This document shows positions 52,262 through 61,089 of a DNA stretch of 64,000 nt, piece by piece (positions within the stretch are counted from its first letter, which is position 1; each line of letters opens with the position of its first letter). Below the pieces are notes generated by a model, which was not told where the DNA came from, did no database searches, and saw only the letters and a list, made by a program, of their open reading frames with translations. Origin of the DNA: Candidatus Dormiibacterota bacterium (GTDB lineage: Bacteria; Chloroflexota; Dormibacteria; Dormibacterales; Dormibacteraceae); contig JAMXLM010000011.1 in assembly GCA_024280995.1 (NCBI GenBank), positions 62,001-126,000 on the forward strand, read 5' to 3'. Made by a program: the position numbers and the translations under genes.

Positions 52262-53737
52262 ATGCAGTCGGTCCAGGAAGTAGAGACACACGTACCCGTT
52301 AGGGAGGGCGACTACGGGGACAAGGTCGCCACCGTCGAGCCCGGAGGCGTCGAGTTCATCTCTCTCAAGGAGCGGCACGGCAAGCCGATCCACCTCTTCT
52401 GGACGTGGCTGTCGCCGAACCTCGAGTTCGCGACCGTCTTCGTCGGGGTGCTCGGGATCGCCGTGTTCGGGCTGAGCTTCTGGGAAACCGCCGTCGCAAT
52501 CGTTGTAGGTACTGCGCTCGGCTCACTGACGCACGCGATCCTGTCGTCCTGGGGACCGCGATACGGCGTGCCGATGATGGTGAAGAGCCGCGGGGCATTC
52601 GGCTTCCTCGGCAACATCCTGCCGGCCGGGTTGAACGCGTTCACCGGCTCGATCGGCTGGTTCATCGTCAACAGCGTCAGCGGCGCCTTCGCGCTGCAGG
52701 CGCTGGCCCTGCTGATTCACTGGAACGTCCCGTTCTGGCTTTCGTTCCTGGTCATAGTGGTCGCCCAGGTCGCCATCGCGACCCTCGGCCACAACTTCAT
52801 CCACTTCTTCGAGCGGTGGGCGCTCCCTCTGCTCGGCATCGTGTTCGCCGCGGCGACTCTGCTCATCTTCAGTCACGCCAACCTGGGCGTGGCGAGCAAC
52901 CCCGGCTCCGTCGGCCATGTCGGTGCGTTCCTACTCCTCTTCACCGCGGTGTTCGGATACGCCGCCGGCTGGAACCCGTACGCCGCCGACTACACGCGCT
53001 ACCTGCCGCCCGACACGGACCGGCGAATGGTCGGCTTCTGGGCCGGCGCGGGCGTCTTCGTCTCGTGCGTCGTCCTCGAGCTCGCCGGCGCCGCGCTGGC
53101 CACAGTCTCAGGGACCAAGTGGGGGCCGAATGACATCCCGACCGTGCAGCTCCAGAAGGGCATGCCGGACTTCCTGTACTACCTGACGCTTCTGTCGATC
53201 GCCGTGGGGGCGGTCGCCGCGAACGCGATCAACATCTACAGCGGCACCCTGTCGCTGGTCGCGGTGGGCATCCGCGAGATGGGTATGACGCTGAAACAAC
53301 GCCGCGCCGCGCTGGCCATCGGCGCCGGCGTGCTCGGGTACATCATCGGAGTCGCCGGCCAGGCCAACGTCGGCCCTGGCAGCAAGTACGAGTCCTTCCT
53401 GCTGCTGATCAGCTACTGGATCGCGGCGTGGCTCGCGGTGGTACTCGTCGACCACTGGCTGCGACGCGGCGACTATGGCGACGAGTCGCTCTTCTTCAAC
53501 ACCAGGTACAACCGCTGGCAAGGAGTCGTGGCGATGGCCCTCGGGGTCATCGTCTCCGTGGGGCTATTTGGCAACGTCTTCGGCGTCTACGTCGGGCCGA
53601 TCCCCAACAACAACCCGGGCATCGGCGACATCACCTTCATCGTCGGCTTCGTCCTCACAGCCGTCCTGTACTACGCCTTCTCGATGGTCACGCGAACACA
53701 GACGACGACGGCCGCTGCCGGTTCCAGGGCTGCGTAA
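52262..53737 (+). CDS. NCS1 cytosine/purine permease, CodB-like
   Basis: 491-residue transporter with twelve helices. Signs of the NCS1 family: GPRYGVPMMVKSRGAFG in the second helix region, GYAAGWNPYAADYTRYLP in the middle and SYWIAAWLAVVLVDHWLRRGDY near the end. It is divergent from codA, which favours cytosine as substrate; allantoin or uracil are alternatives because allantoin genes follow. A ribosome site AGGGGG lies 8 bases before the ATG. Confidence 0.92.
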   Translation: MQSVQEVETHVPVREGDYGDKVATVEPGGVEFISLKERHGKPIHLFWTWLSPNLEFATVFVGVLGIAVFGLSFWETAVAIVVGTALGSLTHAILSSWGPRYGVPMMVKSRGAFGFLGNILPAGLNAFTGSIGWFIVNSVSGAFALQALALLIHWNVPFWLSFLVIVVAQVAIATLGHNFIHFFERWALPLLGIVFAAATLLIFSHANLGVASNPGSVGHVGAFLLLFTAVFGYAAGWNPYAADYTRYLPPDTDRRMVGFWAGAGVFVSCVVLELAGAALATVSGTKWGPNDIPTVQLQKGMPDFLYYLTLLSIAVGAVAANAINIYSGTLSLVAVGIREMGMTLKQRRAALAIGAGVLGYIIGVAGQANVGPGSKYESFLLLISYWIAAWLAVVLVDHWLRRGDYGDESLFFNTRYNRWQGVVAMALGVIVSVGLFGNVFGVYVGPIPNNNPGIGDITFIVGFVLTAVLYYAFSMVTRTQTTTAAAGSRAA

Positions 53738-53797
53738 CTCCATCGATTCCATCAGCGCCGCTGCCCGCGTGGGCGGCGGCGCTACTTTTATGCACGC

Positions 53798-54208
53798 GTG
53801 GACGTAGAGATCAAGGTCGGCAACCTTCGGTTCGTCGCCCGGCTCGAGACCGAGACGGCGCCGAAGACCTGCCACGCGTTTCAGAACATGCTCCCCCTCG
53901 AGGCCCAGCTGATCCAGGCGCGATGGAGCGGGGAGGCGGCCTGGATCCCGTTCGGCGAGCTCGACCTCGGGCTGGGATATGAGAACCACACGAGCCATCC
54001 CGCGCCGGGCCAGCTTCTGCTCTACCCCGGCGGCATCAGCGAGACCGAGATCCTCTTCCCATACGGCGCCACGCTGTTCGGGAGCAAGATGGGCCAGCTC
54101 GCGGGCAACCACTTCGCCACGATCTTCGACGGCAACGACCGCCTGAAAGACCTGGGCGAGCTCGTGCTGTGGCGGGGCGCGCAGGAGATTTCGTTCAGCA
54201 CCCTGTGA
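53798..54208 (+). CDS. DUF3830 (cyclophilin-like) protein
   Basis: 136 residues of the DUF3830 family: AKTCHAF-like N-terminus (ETAPKTCHAFQNMLP), ARWSGEAAWIPFGELDLG, ENHTSHPAPGQLLLYPGGISETEILFPYG (parts) and KMGQLAGNHFATI. The fold is that of cyclophilins, but peptidyl-prolyl isomerase residues are not conserved, so an enzymatic role on a small molecule is more likely. Starts at GTG 53798, 60 bases after the permease gene and on the same strand as the following allantoate genes. Function not assigned. Confidence 0.8.
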   Translation: MDVEIKVGNLRFVARLETETAPKTCHAFQNMLPLEAQLIQARWSGEAAWIPFGELDLGLGYENHTSHPAPGQLLLYPGGISETEILFPYGATLFGSKMGQLAGNHFATIFDGNDRLKDLGELVLWRGAQEISFSTL

Positions 54209-54239
54209 GCTGCGCCGGTGCTTCGCAGCGGATCCGCGG

Positions 54240-54360
54240 CATCGGCGGCCGGAGCCGAGGAGACGACGAGCACGCGAGGAAGCGCATCAATAGAAAGATG
54301 CGTGCCCGAGCGCGCGCAGGGGTCGACGCAGGCTTCAGCGCCGAAGGCGCCCGGCCGCCT
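54240..54360. repeat. Structured intergenic element, family 2, copy B
   Basis: Second copy of the 17-base and 36-base blocks at 43138-43255. The hairpin between them is CGCATC/GATGCG plus a G-U pair (54282-54288 with 54297-54303) with an 8-base loop, replacing GCGCAC/GTGCGC of copy A. Lies between the DUF3830 and allantoate amidohydrolase genes on the plus strand, so its orientation to flanking transcription is opposite to copy A. Confidence 0.65.
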
Positions 54361-54404
54361 AGGCCGCGCAGCCGCAAGTATCAGCCGGCGCGGGTCACAG
54401 CTGA

Positions 54405-55592
54405 ATGACGCCTGCGGAGACGGTCATGAAGCGGTGCGACGTGCTCGCGGCATGCACGGAGGAACCAGGTTCCATCACCCGGCCCTTTGCGTCCGAGGCG
54501 ATGCGCTGCGCGCACCGGTTCGTCGAGCAGTGGATGCGTGAGGCCGGGATGACCGTGACACGCGACAACATCGGCAACCTGCGCGGACGCTACGAGGGCG
54601 CCGGCCCCGGGCTGCTGCTCCTCGGCTCCCACCTCGACTCGGTTCGCGACGCGGGCAGATACGACGGCCCGCTCGGCGTGCTCGTGGCGATCGCGGCCGT
54701 CCAGCGGCTGCACGACGCCGAGAAGCGACTGCCCTTCGCGATCGAGGTGCTGGCCTTCGCGGACGAGGAAGGCCTGCGCTTCGGGTCGACGTACCTCGGC
54801 AGCCGCGCGGTCGCCGGAAAGCTCGAGGACGCAGAGCTGCGGCGCACCGACCCGGATGGGGTGACGATGGCGGACGCCATTCGCCGATTCGGCGGTGATC
54901 CCGAAAAGCTAGGCGATGACCGCTGGTCAGGCGCCCGACCGATCGGCTATGTCGAGGTCCACATCGAGCAGGGCCCCGTGCTCGAGGCTATCGGACTCCC
55001 TGTCGGCGTCGTCTCCGCCATCGCCGGCCAGAGCCGTTACGAGATGACCTTCAGCGGGGAGGCGGGGCACGCCGGCACGGTGCCCATGGCGCAACGCCGC
55101 GACGCTCTGGTGGCGGCGGCGACTTTCGTTTCCGCAGTCCCCGCGGCCGTGCATGGTGATGTCGTCGCCACGGTCGGCAAGCTGTCGGTCAAGCCGGGCG
55201 CGGCCAACGTCATCCCTGGCAGAGTCGAGGTGAGCCTCGACGTGCGCAGCCCGGACGATCGCACGCGCGAATCGGCGTCGCATGCCCTGCTCGGCCTGGC
55301 CCGGCGACAGTCCGCCGATATCGCGGTCCAGATAACCCCGGTGAGCGAGCGCGCGGCCGTCGCGTGCTCCCCGCGCCTGACCGCGCTGCTGAGCGAGGCA
55401 ATTGGCGAGGGCGCGGTGTCGGTGGCAAGCGGTGCGGGCCACGACGGTGTCTACATGTCGGAGATCACGGACATCGCGATGCTGTTCGTGCGCTGCAAAG
55501 GCGGCATCAGCCACAACCCCGCCGAGTCGGTGACCGAGGCCGACGTCGCTGTGGCGCTCGACGTGCTGAGCAGGTTCCTCGACCTGTTGTGA
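54405..55592 (+). CDS. Allantoate amidohydrolase (M20 hydantoinase/carbamoylase family)
   Basis: 395-residue zinc peptidase-family enzyme hydrolysing allantoate to ureidoglycolate (via ureidoglycine) with release of ammonia and CO2. Motifs: GSHLDSVRDAGRYDGPLGV, AFADEEGLRFGSTYLGS, VEVHIEQGPVLEA, GEAGHAGTVPM, SGAGHDGVYMSE and RCKGGISHNPAE. The metal ligands and the catalytic Glu are conserved. It overlaps allantoinase by four bases. A carbamoyl-amino-acid hydrolase role is possible but context argues for allantoate. Confidence 0.9.
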   Translation: MTPAETVMKRCDVLAACTEEPGSITRPFASEAMRCAHRFVEQWMREAGMTVTRDNIGNLRGRYEGAGPGLLLLGSHLDSVRDAGRYDGPLGVLVAIAAVQRLHDAEKRLPFAIEVLAFADEEGLRFGSTYLGSRAVAGKLEDAELRRTDPDGVTMADAIRRFGGDPEKLGDDRWSGARPIGYVEVHIEQGPVLEAIGLPVGVVSAIAGQSRYEMTFSGEAGHAGTVPMAQRRDALVAAATFVSAVPAAVHGDVVATVGKLSVKPGAANVIPGRVEVSLDVRSPDDRTRESASHALLGLARRQSADIAVQITPVSERAAVACSPRLTALLSEAIGEGAVSVASGAGHDGVYMSEITDIAMLFVRCKGGISHNPAESVTEADVAVALDVLSRFLDLL

Positions 55593-56806
55593 TCGTCCGC
55601 GGCGGTTCGGTCGTGACCGCGCGCGGCATCGATGTCGCCGATCTGCGGATCGAGGACGGGTTGATAGCGGAGGTGGGCCGAGACCTGGACCAACAACCGG
55701 ATGAAATCGACGCCAACGGACTGCACGTGTTCCCCGGCGGCATCGACTCCCACGTCCACTTCGACGAGCCGGGACGGACGGAGTGGGAGGACGTCGCGCA
55801 CGGGACGGCGGCGTTGCTCGCCGGCGGCTACACGGCATTCGTCGACATGCCCCTCAACAACCTGCCGGTGACCACGACGGCCGAGGCTTTCGAACTGAAG
55901 CTCGCCGCGATGCGGCGCTCAGCACGGTGCGATTACGGGCTCTGGGGCGGGCTAGTGCCGGGCAACCTCGACCAGCTCGGCCCTATGCACGAGCAAGGCG
56001 CGATGGGTTTCAAGGCCTTCATGTGCCCGAGCGGCATCGAGGAGTTCCCGGCATGCAACGAGATGACGTTGCGGGAGGGCATGAAGCGGATCGCAGAGCT
56101 GGATTCGATCCTGCTGGTCCACGCCGAAGATCCGGCGCTGTTGCGAGAGCCCGCCGGCCCCACCGCGCGCGACTTCGTCGAATCACGTCCCGTCGATGCC
56201 GAAGTGCGCGCGATCGAGACCTGCGTCGAGCTGTCGCGGGAGACCGGCTGCCGCGTGCACATCGTCCACGTCAGCACCTCCGCCGGCGCGGCCTTGCTCG
56301 GAGGCGGCGTCAGCGGCGAGACCTGCGCGCACTATCTGCTGTACACGGCGGAAGACCTCGAGCGGCTTGGCGGCCCGGGGAAGTGCGCGCCGCCCTTGAG
56401 AGGCGAGCGGATGCAGCTGCTTCCGATCATCGTGTCCGACCATTCGCCCAGCACGCCCGACCTGAAGCAAGGGAACGACTTTCGCCAGATCTGGGGCGGC
56501 ATCTCGGGGTGCCAGTCGACCCGCGGGCTGCTGCTCGCGATGGGCATCGAGCCACCCACCGTCGCGGCGGTGACGGCGACCAACATCGCCGAGCGATTTC
56601 GGATCGCGCGGAAGGGCGACATCGCGCCAGGATTCGACGCCGACCTGTGGCTTGTCGACCTGGGCGACGAGGAGGTGGTGCGCCGCGAGGACCTTCTCTA
56701 CACGAACCCGTTCAGCGCCCACGAGGGACAGAAGGTCCGCGGCCGTACGGTCAAGACTCTGACCCACGGGATGCCGCGGTTCATCCGGCCCGCCGTTGCC
56801 AGCTAG
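55589..56806 (+). CDS. Allantoinase
   Basis: 405-residue cyclic amidohydrolase opening the hydantoin ring of allantoin. Metal site: DSHVHFDEPGR (His55, His57), carboxylated-Lys candidate GFKAFMCPSG (Lys142), VHAEDPALL, HIVHVSTS and VSDHSPSTPDLK (Asp284). Between PPLRG and SDHSP only ten residues are found where E. coli AllB has about twenty, so a surface loop is shortened. It starts at a GTG overlapping the allantoate amidohydrolase stop. The 3' end overlaps the convergent small gene by 4 bases. Confidence 0.92.
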   Translation: MIVRGGSVVTARGIDVADLRIEDGLIAEVGRDLDQQPDEIDANGLHVFPGGIDSHVHFDEPGRTEWEDVAHGTAALLAGGYTAFVDMPLNNLPVTTTAEAFELKLAAMRRSARCDYGLWGGLVPGNLDQLGPMHEQGAMGFKAFMCPSGIEEFPACNEMTLREGMKRIAELDSILLVHAEDPALLREPAGPTARDFVESRPVDAEVRAIETCVELSRETGCRVHIVHVSTSAGAALLGGGVSGETCAHYLLYTAEDLERLGGPGKCAPPLRGERMQLLPIIVSDHSPSTPDLKQGNDFRQIWGGISGCQSTRGLLLAMGIEPPTVAAVTATNIAERFRIARKGDIAPGFDADLWLVDLGDEEVVRREDLLYTNPFSAHEGQKVRGRTVKTLTHGMPRFIRPAVAS

Positions 56807-57129
56807 CCGGCGCTGAAGAGCGGTGCGCCTCCGAACACAAATGGCTCTTCGGGCTGGAACACGTCCGCCTTCTCGTTGAAGGCATGGAAGCCCGGATCGT
56901 TGTCGTGCTCGTGATGGCCCTCGCCTTCTGACTCGACCACGATCACGTAGTTCGCGATGCCGTCGTCTTCGTGGGAGCCGAAGACCGAGCGGAATATGCG
57001 GGCGCTTTTGAAAAGTCCGCGCTCGACGTAATCGCGCCAGCGTGGCAGCTCGTCCTGCTCGAAAAGCCGCTCATAGTCCGCGGCGTGATCCTTCTCGATC
57101 CTGATCACCAGCACAGCCATCTCGCTCAT
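56803..57129 (-). CDS. Unidentified 108-residue protein ending the purine operon
   Basis: Translated from ATG 57129 with GGAGG about 6 bases before it, overlapping the 8-oxoguanine deaminase stop (ATGA). The sequence begins MSEMAVLVIRIEKDHAADYERLF and ends FGGAPLFSAG, with a His-rich centre (EGEGHHEHDNDPGFHAF). The pattern of helix and strand and the WRDYVERGLFKSARIF stretch could suit a small dimeric alpha-beta barrel, but no family was recognised. The position at the end of the operon suggests an accessory role in urate or 8-oxoguanine metabolism. Confidence 0.65.
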   Translation of the reverse strand: MSEMAVLVIRIEKDHAADYERLFEQDELPRWRDYVERGLFKSARIFRSVFGSHEDDGIANYVIVVESEGEGHHEHDNDPGFHAFNEKADVFQPEEPFVFGGAPLFSAG

Positions 57130-58493
57130 CCGATCCTCCTTGCCACAGCCGCGATCTCGCGAGTGATCTCGCCCTCGTCGGCGGTCAGCAGACGCGCGCC
57201 ACGGACGACGACACGACCGTTGACGACCACGGTCTGAGCGCGCGAGGGAGGCGCCAGCGCCAGCCCCGCGAGCGGGTCTTTGATGCCGGCGTGCGCCAGG
57301 TCGTCGATGCGAAAGCACGCCACGTCGGCGCACTTTCCCGCTTGGAGCGACCCACAGTCCTCGCGACCGAGGCATTGCGCCCCGCCGCGGGTGGCCAGCC
57401 GCCAGGCGGCGCGGGCGTCGAGCGCCTGCGGAGACTCCGCATGCACACGCGCGAGCAGCAGCGCCTGGTGCGCCTCCATCGCGAGGTTGGCGTCCTCGTT
57501 GCTGGCCGAGCCATCCACCCCGAGGCCGACGCGCGCGCCCGCGCGCACGAGGTCGGCGACCCGGCAGGTCCCCGCGCCGAGGCGCATGTTGCTCGATGGG
57601 CAGTGCGCGATGCCGGTCTCGAGCTCGGCGACGCGAGATACCTCCGCGTCGTTCAAGTGGATCCCGTGCGCGTACCACACGTCGTCGCCCGTCCAGCCGA
57701 GGTCCTCCATCAGCTCGTGCGGCCGCATGCCGAACTTCTCGATGCAGAAGGTCTCCTCGTCCAGTGTCTCCGCGACGTGCGTGTGCAGCCGAGATCCATG
57801 CTTGCGCGCGAGCGCCGCCGAATCGCGCATCAGCTCCGGGGTGACCGAAAAGGGCGAGCAGGGCGCGACGACCACACGGCACATCGATCCTGTTTCATGA
57901 TCGTCATATCTCATGATCATCGCCTCGGTGTCGGCGAGGATCGCGTCGTGCTCCTCGACCACGCTGTCCGGCGGCAGTCCCCCCTTCGACTCCCCCAGCG
58001 ACATCGAGCCACGGCACGGGTGAAACCGAATGCCCAGCTCCCGCGCCGACTCGACCAGGGCCTCGAAGATGCCCGGCTTGCCATGCGGGAAGACGTAATG
58101 GTGATCGGTGGACAGGGTGCAGCCGGACAGCAAGAGCTTCGCCATCGCGGCTCGCGACGCGACGCGAACGGTGTCCGCGTCGATGCGTGCCCAGACCGGG
58201 TACAGCGCGCGCAGCCACTCGAACAGGGTGCCGTCGGGCGCATAGCCGCGAGTCGCCCACTGGTACATGTGGTCGTGGGCGTTCACCAGCCCCGGCATCG
58301 CGACGCAGTTGGGCTCGTCGATCACGTCGTCGGCGTGCGGAGCCTGGCCCGAGCCGACCTGTTCGACGAAGCCGTCGCGGGCGAAAAGCCAGCCGCCCTC
58401 GATCTCCTCCGTGCCGGTCCACAGGAGGCCCGCCTTTAGAACGAGGGTGCGCGGCCTGAGGCTCCTCGCATCTTCGCGGCCTCGGAGAGTCAC
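57126..58493 (-). CDS. 8-oxoguanine deaminase-like amidohydrolase
   Basis: 455-residue ATZ/TRZ-type amidohydrolase matching the 8-oxoguanine deaminase subgroup: NAHDHMYQWATRGYAP, GCTLSTDHHYVFP, RGSMSLGESKGGLPPDS, VVAPCSPFSVTPEL, LHTHVAETLDEETFC, GIAHCPSSNMRLGAG and GVDGSASNEDANL. Such enzymes turn 8-oxoguanine into urate, which enters uricase in the same operon. Start GTG 58493 overlaps the xanthine dehydrogenase stop; it gives a short N-terminal extension. Guanine deaminase or s-triazine deaminase are less likely. Confidence 0.85.
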   Translation of the reverse strand: MTLRGREDARSLRPRTLVLKAGLLWTGTEEIEGGWLFARDGFVEQVGSGQAPHADDVIDEPNCVAMPGLVNAHDHMYQWATRGYAPDGTLFEWLRALYPVWARIDADTVRVASRAAMAKLLLSGCTLSTDHHYVFPHGKPGIFEALVESARELGIRFHPCRGSMSLGESKGGLPPDSVVEEHDAILADTEAMIMRYDDHETGSMCRVVVAPCSPFSVTPELMRDSAALARKHGSRLHTHVAETLDEETFCIEKFGMRPHELMEDLGWTGDDVWYAHGIHLNDAEVSRVAELETGIAHCPSSNMRLGAGTCRVADLVRAGARVGLGVDGSASNEDANLAMEAHQALLLARVHAESPQALDARAAWRLATRGGAQCLGREDCGSLQAGKCADVACFRIDDLAHAGIKDPLAGLALAPPSRAQTVVVNGRVVVRGARLLTADEGEITREIAAVARRIG

Positions 58494-60646
58494 AAGGTCA
58501 GGTCGTGAGGCCGCACGGGCACCCGGTCGATCTCCCGCCCGGTCGCGGCGCGGATCGCCGCCACGATCGCCGGGCCGGACGAGATGGTCGGAGGCTCGCC
58601 CACGCCCTTCAGCCCGTACGGCGAATTCGGGTCGCCGAGCTCCAGGATGTCCATCTTCACCGGCGGCATGTCGAGCATCGTCGGCAACAGGTAGTCCGTG
58701 AAGGAGGCGTTGCGGATGACGCCGTCTTTGAGCTGGATCTCCTCCATCACCGCGAGGCCGAGTCCCTGCGCCGCTCCGCCTTCCAGCTGCCCCTCCACGG
58801 CGAGGGGATTGATCGCCTTGCCCACGTCTTGAGCGGTCGTGAGCTCGACGACCTTCACCAGCCCGAGCTCGGTGTCGACGTCGACGATCGCGCGATGCGC
58901 GGCGAAGGCGAACTGCATGTGGGCGTCCGACTGCCCCGTCTCGGGATCGAGATGATGCGTCGCTCGCGGACGGAATTCACGCGTCTCCTCGATCACGGCG
59001 TCGCCGAGCAATGTGGCGAGTGCGGCTTCGTTCCCGACGGGGAGCTCGCCACCGAGCTCCGACTCGCCGAGCTCGATGACGCGCGCGCGCACTGCCTCCG
59101 CCGCGGCTTGCACGGCCCCACCGGTGATATACGTCTGACGAGAGGCCGACGACGATCCGGCCGAGCCTACCCCGGTGTCGGCGTTGAGCACCACCACATC
59201 GTTGACACCGAGCACCGATCCGGCGATCTGAGCCTGGACCATCACCACGCCCTGCCCCACCTCGGCGGCGGCCGAGTGCACCTCGACCCGTGGTCGGCCC
59301 TCATGGACGAAGAGCCGGACGCGAGCGGTCGAGTAGTCGTCGAAGCCTTCCGAGTAGCCGATGTTCTTGAAGCCGGCGGCGTAACCGACGCCACGCTTCA
59401 CTCCTTCGCCGTGCGTCGTGTTCGAATATCCGCCCGGCATGAGCCCGTCGCCCGCCGGTTCGGGAAACGCGCGGACCCGTCGGAGCAGCTCGGCCACCGG
59501 AACCGGCCCGTCGATGATCTGCCCGGTGATCAACCGGTCGCCCGTCTTCAAGGCGTTCTTGATCCGCAGCTCGACCGGGTCCATCCCAAGCGCTGCCGCA
59601 AGCTTGTCCATCTGCGCCTCGTGCGCGTAGCAGTTCTGAACCGATCCGAACCCGCGCATCGCCCCGCATGGCGGGTTGTTGGTGTAGACGACGATGCCGT
59701 CGATCGTCGCGTTCGGCATCAGGTACGGACCGCACGAAAAGCAGGTCGCGTTCGCGATCACGGCGGTCGAGCTCGACGCGTACGCGCCGCCGTCGAGAAG
59801 GATTCGCGCCTTGACGTACACCAGCTTGCCGTCGCGGTCGGCGCCGTGCTCGTAGACGAGCGTTCCGGGGTGGCGGTGGACGTGGCCGACGAAAGACTCC
59901 GGTCGCGAATACGCGATCTTCACCGGGCTGCCGGTCCTGATGGCGAGGAGGCATGCGTGCGCCTGCATCGACAGGTCCTCGCGCGATCCGAACGCGCCAC
60001 CAATGCCTGCCATGGTGAGCCGCACCTTCTCGCGCGGCAGGGCGAGGATCGACGCCAGCTGCTGCTGATCGACGTGAAGCCACTGCGTGGCGATGTGGAG
60101 GTCGACACCGCCCGCGCCGTCGGGTATCGCGAGCCCAGACTCCGGCCCCAGTGGCGCCTGGTCCTGCATCCCGATCTCGTAATCGCCGCGCACGACCACC
60201 TCGGCGTGTGCGGATTGGTCGCCGTGCCGGATCTTGACGTGACGCAGGACCCTGCCGTCCTCGGCACGAGTCACCGGCGGCAGAACCTCGTACTCGACCT
60301 TGACCGCGGCGGCCGCACGGCGCGCCTGCTCGGGATGATCGGCGGCGACCAGCGCGACCGCCTCGCCCCAATAGTTGACCTCGTCGATCGCCAGCACCGG
60401 CTGGTCGGCGATCTCGAGGCCGTACAGCTTCTCGCCCGGGACGTCCGCGTGGGTCAGCACCGCATGGACGCCGGGCATCGCGCGGGCCGCGGCGGCTTCG
60501 ATCGAGAGGATGCGCGCGTGCGGATGTGGGCTGCGGACTGTCGCGCCCCAGAGCATGCCGTCGACATGCAGGTCGGACGAATAGACGAATGACCCGTGGA
60601 CCTTGGCCTGTCCGTCGGGGCGGCGGACGCTCTCGCCGACTTTCAC
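58490..60646 (-). CDS. Xanthine dehydrogenase molybdenum subunit
   Basis: 718-residue Mo-cofactor subunit oxidising hypoxanthine and xanthine to urate. GIGGAFGSREDLS, the substrate loop PCGAMRGFGSVQN (about 322-334; the RGFG Arg is the purine-binding position of xanthine dehydrogenases) and GLKGVGEPP (catalytic Glu, about 677-685) are visible. GTG start overlaps the small-subunit stop. Part of a long minus-strand operon with uricase and relatives. Different in active-site loop from the other molybdenum hydroxylase at 39569. Confidence 0.92.
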   Translation of the reverse strand: MKVGESVRRPDGQAKVHGSFVYSSDLHVDGMLWGATVRSPHPHARILSIEAAAARAMPGVHAVLTHADVPGEKLYGLEIADQPVLAIDEVNYWGEAVALVAADHPEQARRAAAAVKVEYEVLPPVTRAEDGRVLRHVKIRHGDQSAHAEVVVRGDYEIGMQDQAPLGPESGLAIPDGAGGVDLHIATQWLHVDQQQLASILALPREKVRLTMAGIGGAFGSREDLSMQAHACLLAIRTGSPVKIAYSRPESFVGHVHRHPGTLVYEHGADRDGKLVYVKARILLDGGAYASSSTAVIANATCFSCGPYLMPNATIDGIVVYTNNPPCGAMRGFGSVQNCYAHEAQMDKLAAALGMDPVELRIKNALKTGDRLITGQIIDGPVPVAELLRRVRAFPEPAGDGLMPGGYSNTTHGEGVKRGVGYAAGFKNIGYSEGFDDYSTARVRLFVHEGRPRVEVHSAAAEVGQGVVMVQAQIAGSVLGVNDVVVLNADTGVGSAGSSSASRQTYITGGAVQAAAEAVRARVIELGESELGGELPVGNEAALATLLGDAVIEETREFRPRATHHLDPETGQSDAHMQFAFAAHRAIVDVDTELGLVKVVELTTAQDVGKAINPLAVEGQLEGGAAQGLGLAVMEEIQLKDGVIRNASFTDYLLPTMLDMPPVKMDILELGDPNSPYGLKGVGEPPTISSGPAIVAAIRAATGREIDRVPVRPHDLTL

Positions 60647-61089
60647 CGGCGCGCCGCCAGGTTCACGGCGTCGATGATCTTGGCGTAGCCGGTGCAGCGG
60701 CAGACGTTGCCCGCGAGCGCCTCGCGGATCTGCTCCTCGGTCGGATGCGGAACTCGGTGGAGCAGGTCGTGGGTGGCGACGACGAGCCCAGGCGTGCAGA
60801 AGCCGCACTGAACGGCGCCCGCCTCGACGAACGACTGCTGCACACGATCCCCGTCGAGCCCTTCGACGGTGACGACCGAGCGGCCGTTGGCCTGGCCGCC
60901 GAGGACCAGGCACGCGCAGACCAGCGCGCCATCGAGATATACCGAGCACGAGCCGCACTCGCCCTGCTCGCAGGCGTTCTTGGAGCCGTAGAGGCCGAAC
61001 CGCTCGCGCAAGACATGCAGCAGGCTCTCGCCTTCCCACACGTCCTCGACGACGCGCCGCCCGCCGTTGACGGTGGTCTCGATCCTCAA
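60643..61089 (-). CDS. Xanthine dehydrogenase 2Fe-2S subunit
   Basis: About 148 residues with two [2Fe-2S] motifs: ACEQGECGSCSVYLDG and CGFCTPGLVVATHDLL...GNVCRCTGYAK. The start is uncertain: TTG 61089 overlaps the FAD-subunit stop (TTGA) and yields MRIETTVNGG, the usual family beginning; GTG 61098 and GTG 61110 are alternatives. It transfers electrons from the Mo site to FAD. Confidence 0.92.
   Translation of the reverse strand: MRIETTVNGGRRVVEDVWEGESLLHVLRERFGLYGSKNACEQGECGSCSVYLDGALVCACLVLGGQANGRSVVTVEGLDGDRVQQSFVEAGAVQCGFCTPGLVVATHDLLHRVPHPTEEQIREALAGNVCRCTGYAKIIDAVNLAARR

Noticed and set aside
53798-54208. Peptidyl-prolyl isomerase (cyclophilin)
   Set aside because: Only the general fold resembles cyclophilin; the sequence matches the DUF3830 pattern and lacks the isomerase active-site residues.
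54209-54404. Insertion sequence remnant
   Set aside because: No transposase fragment, terminal inverted repeats or target-site duplication was found; only the repeated element is present.
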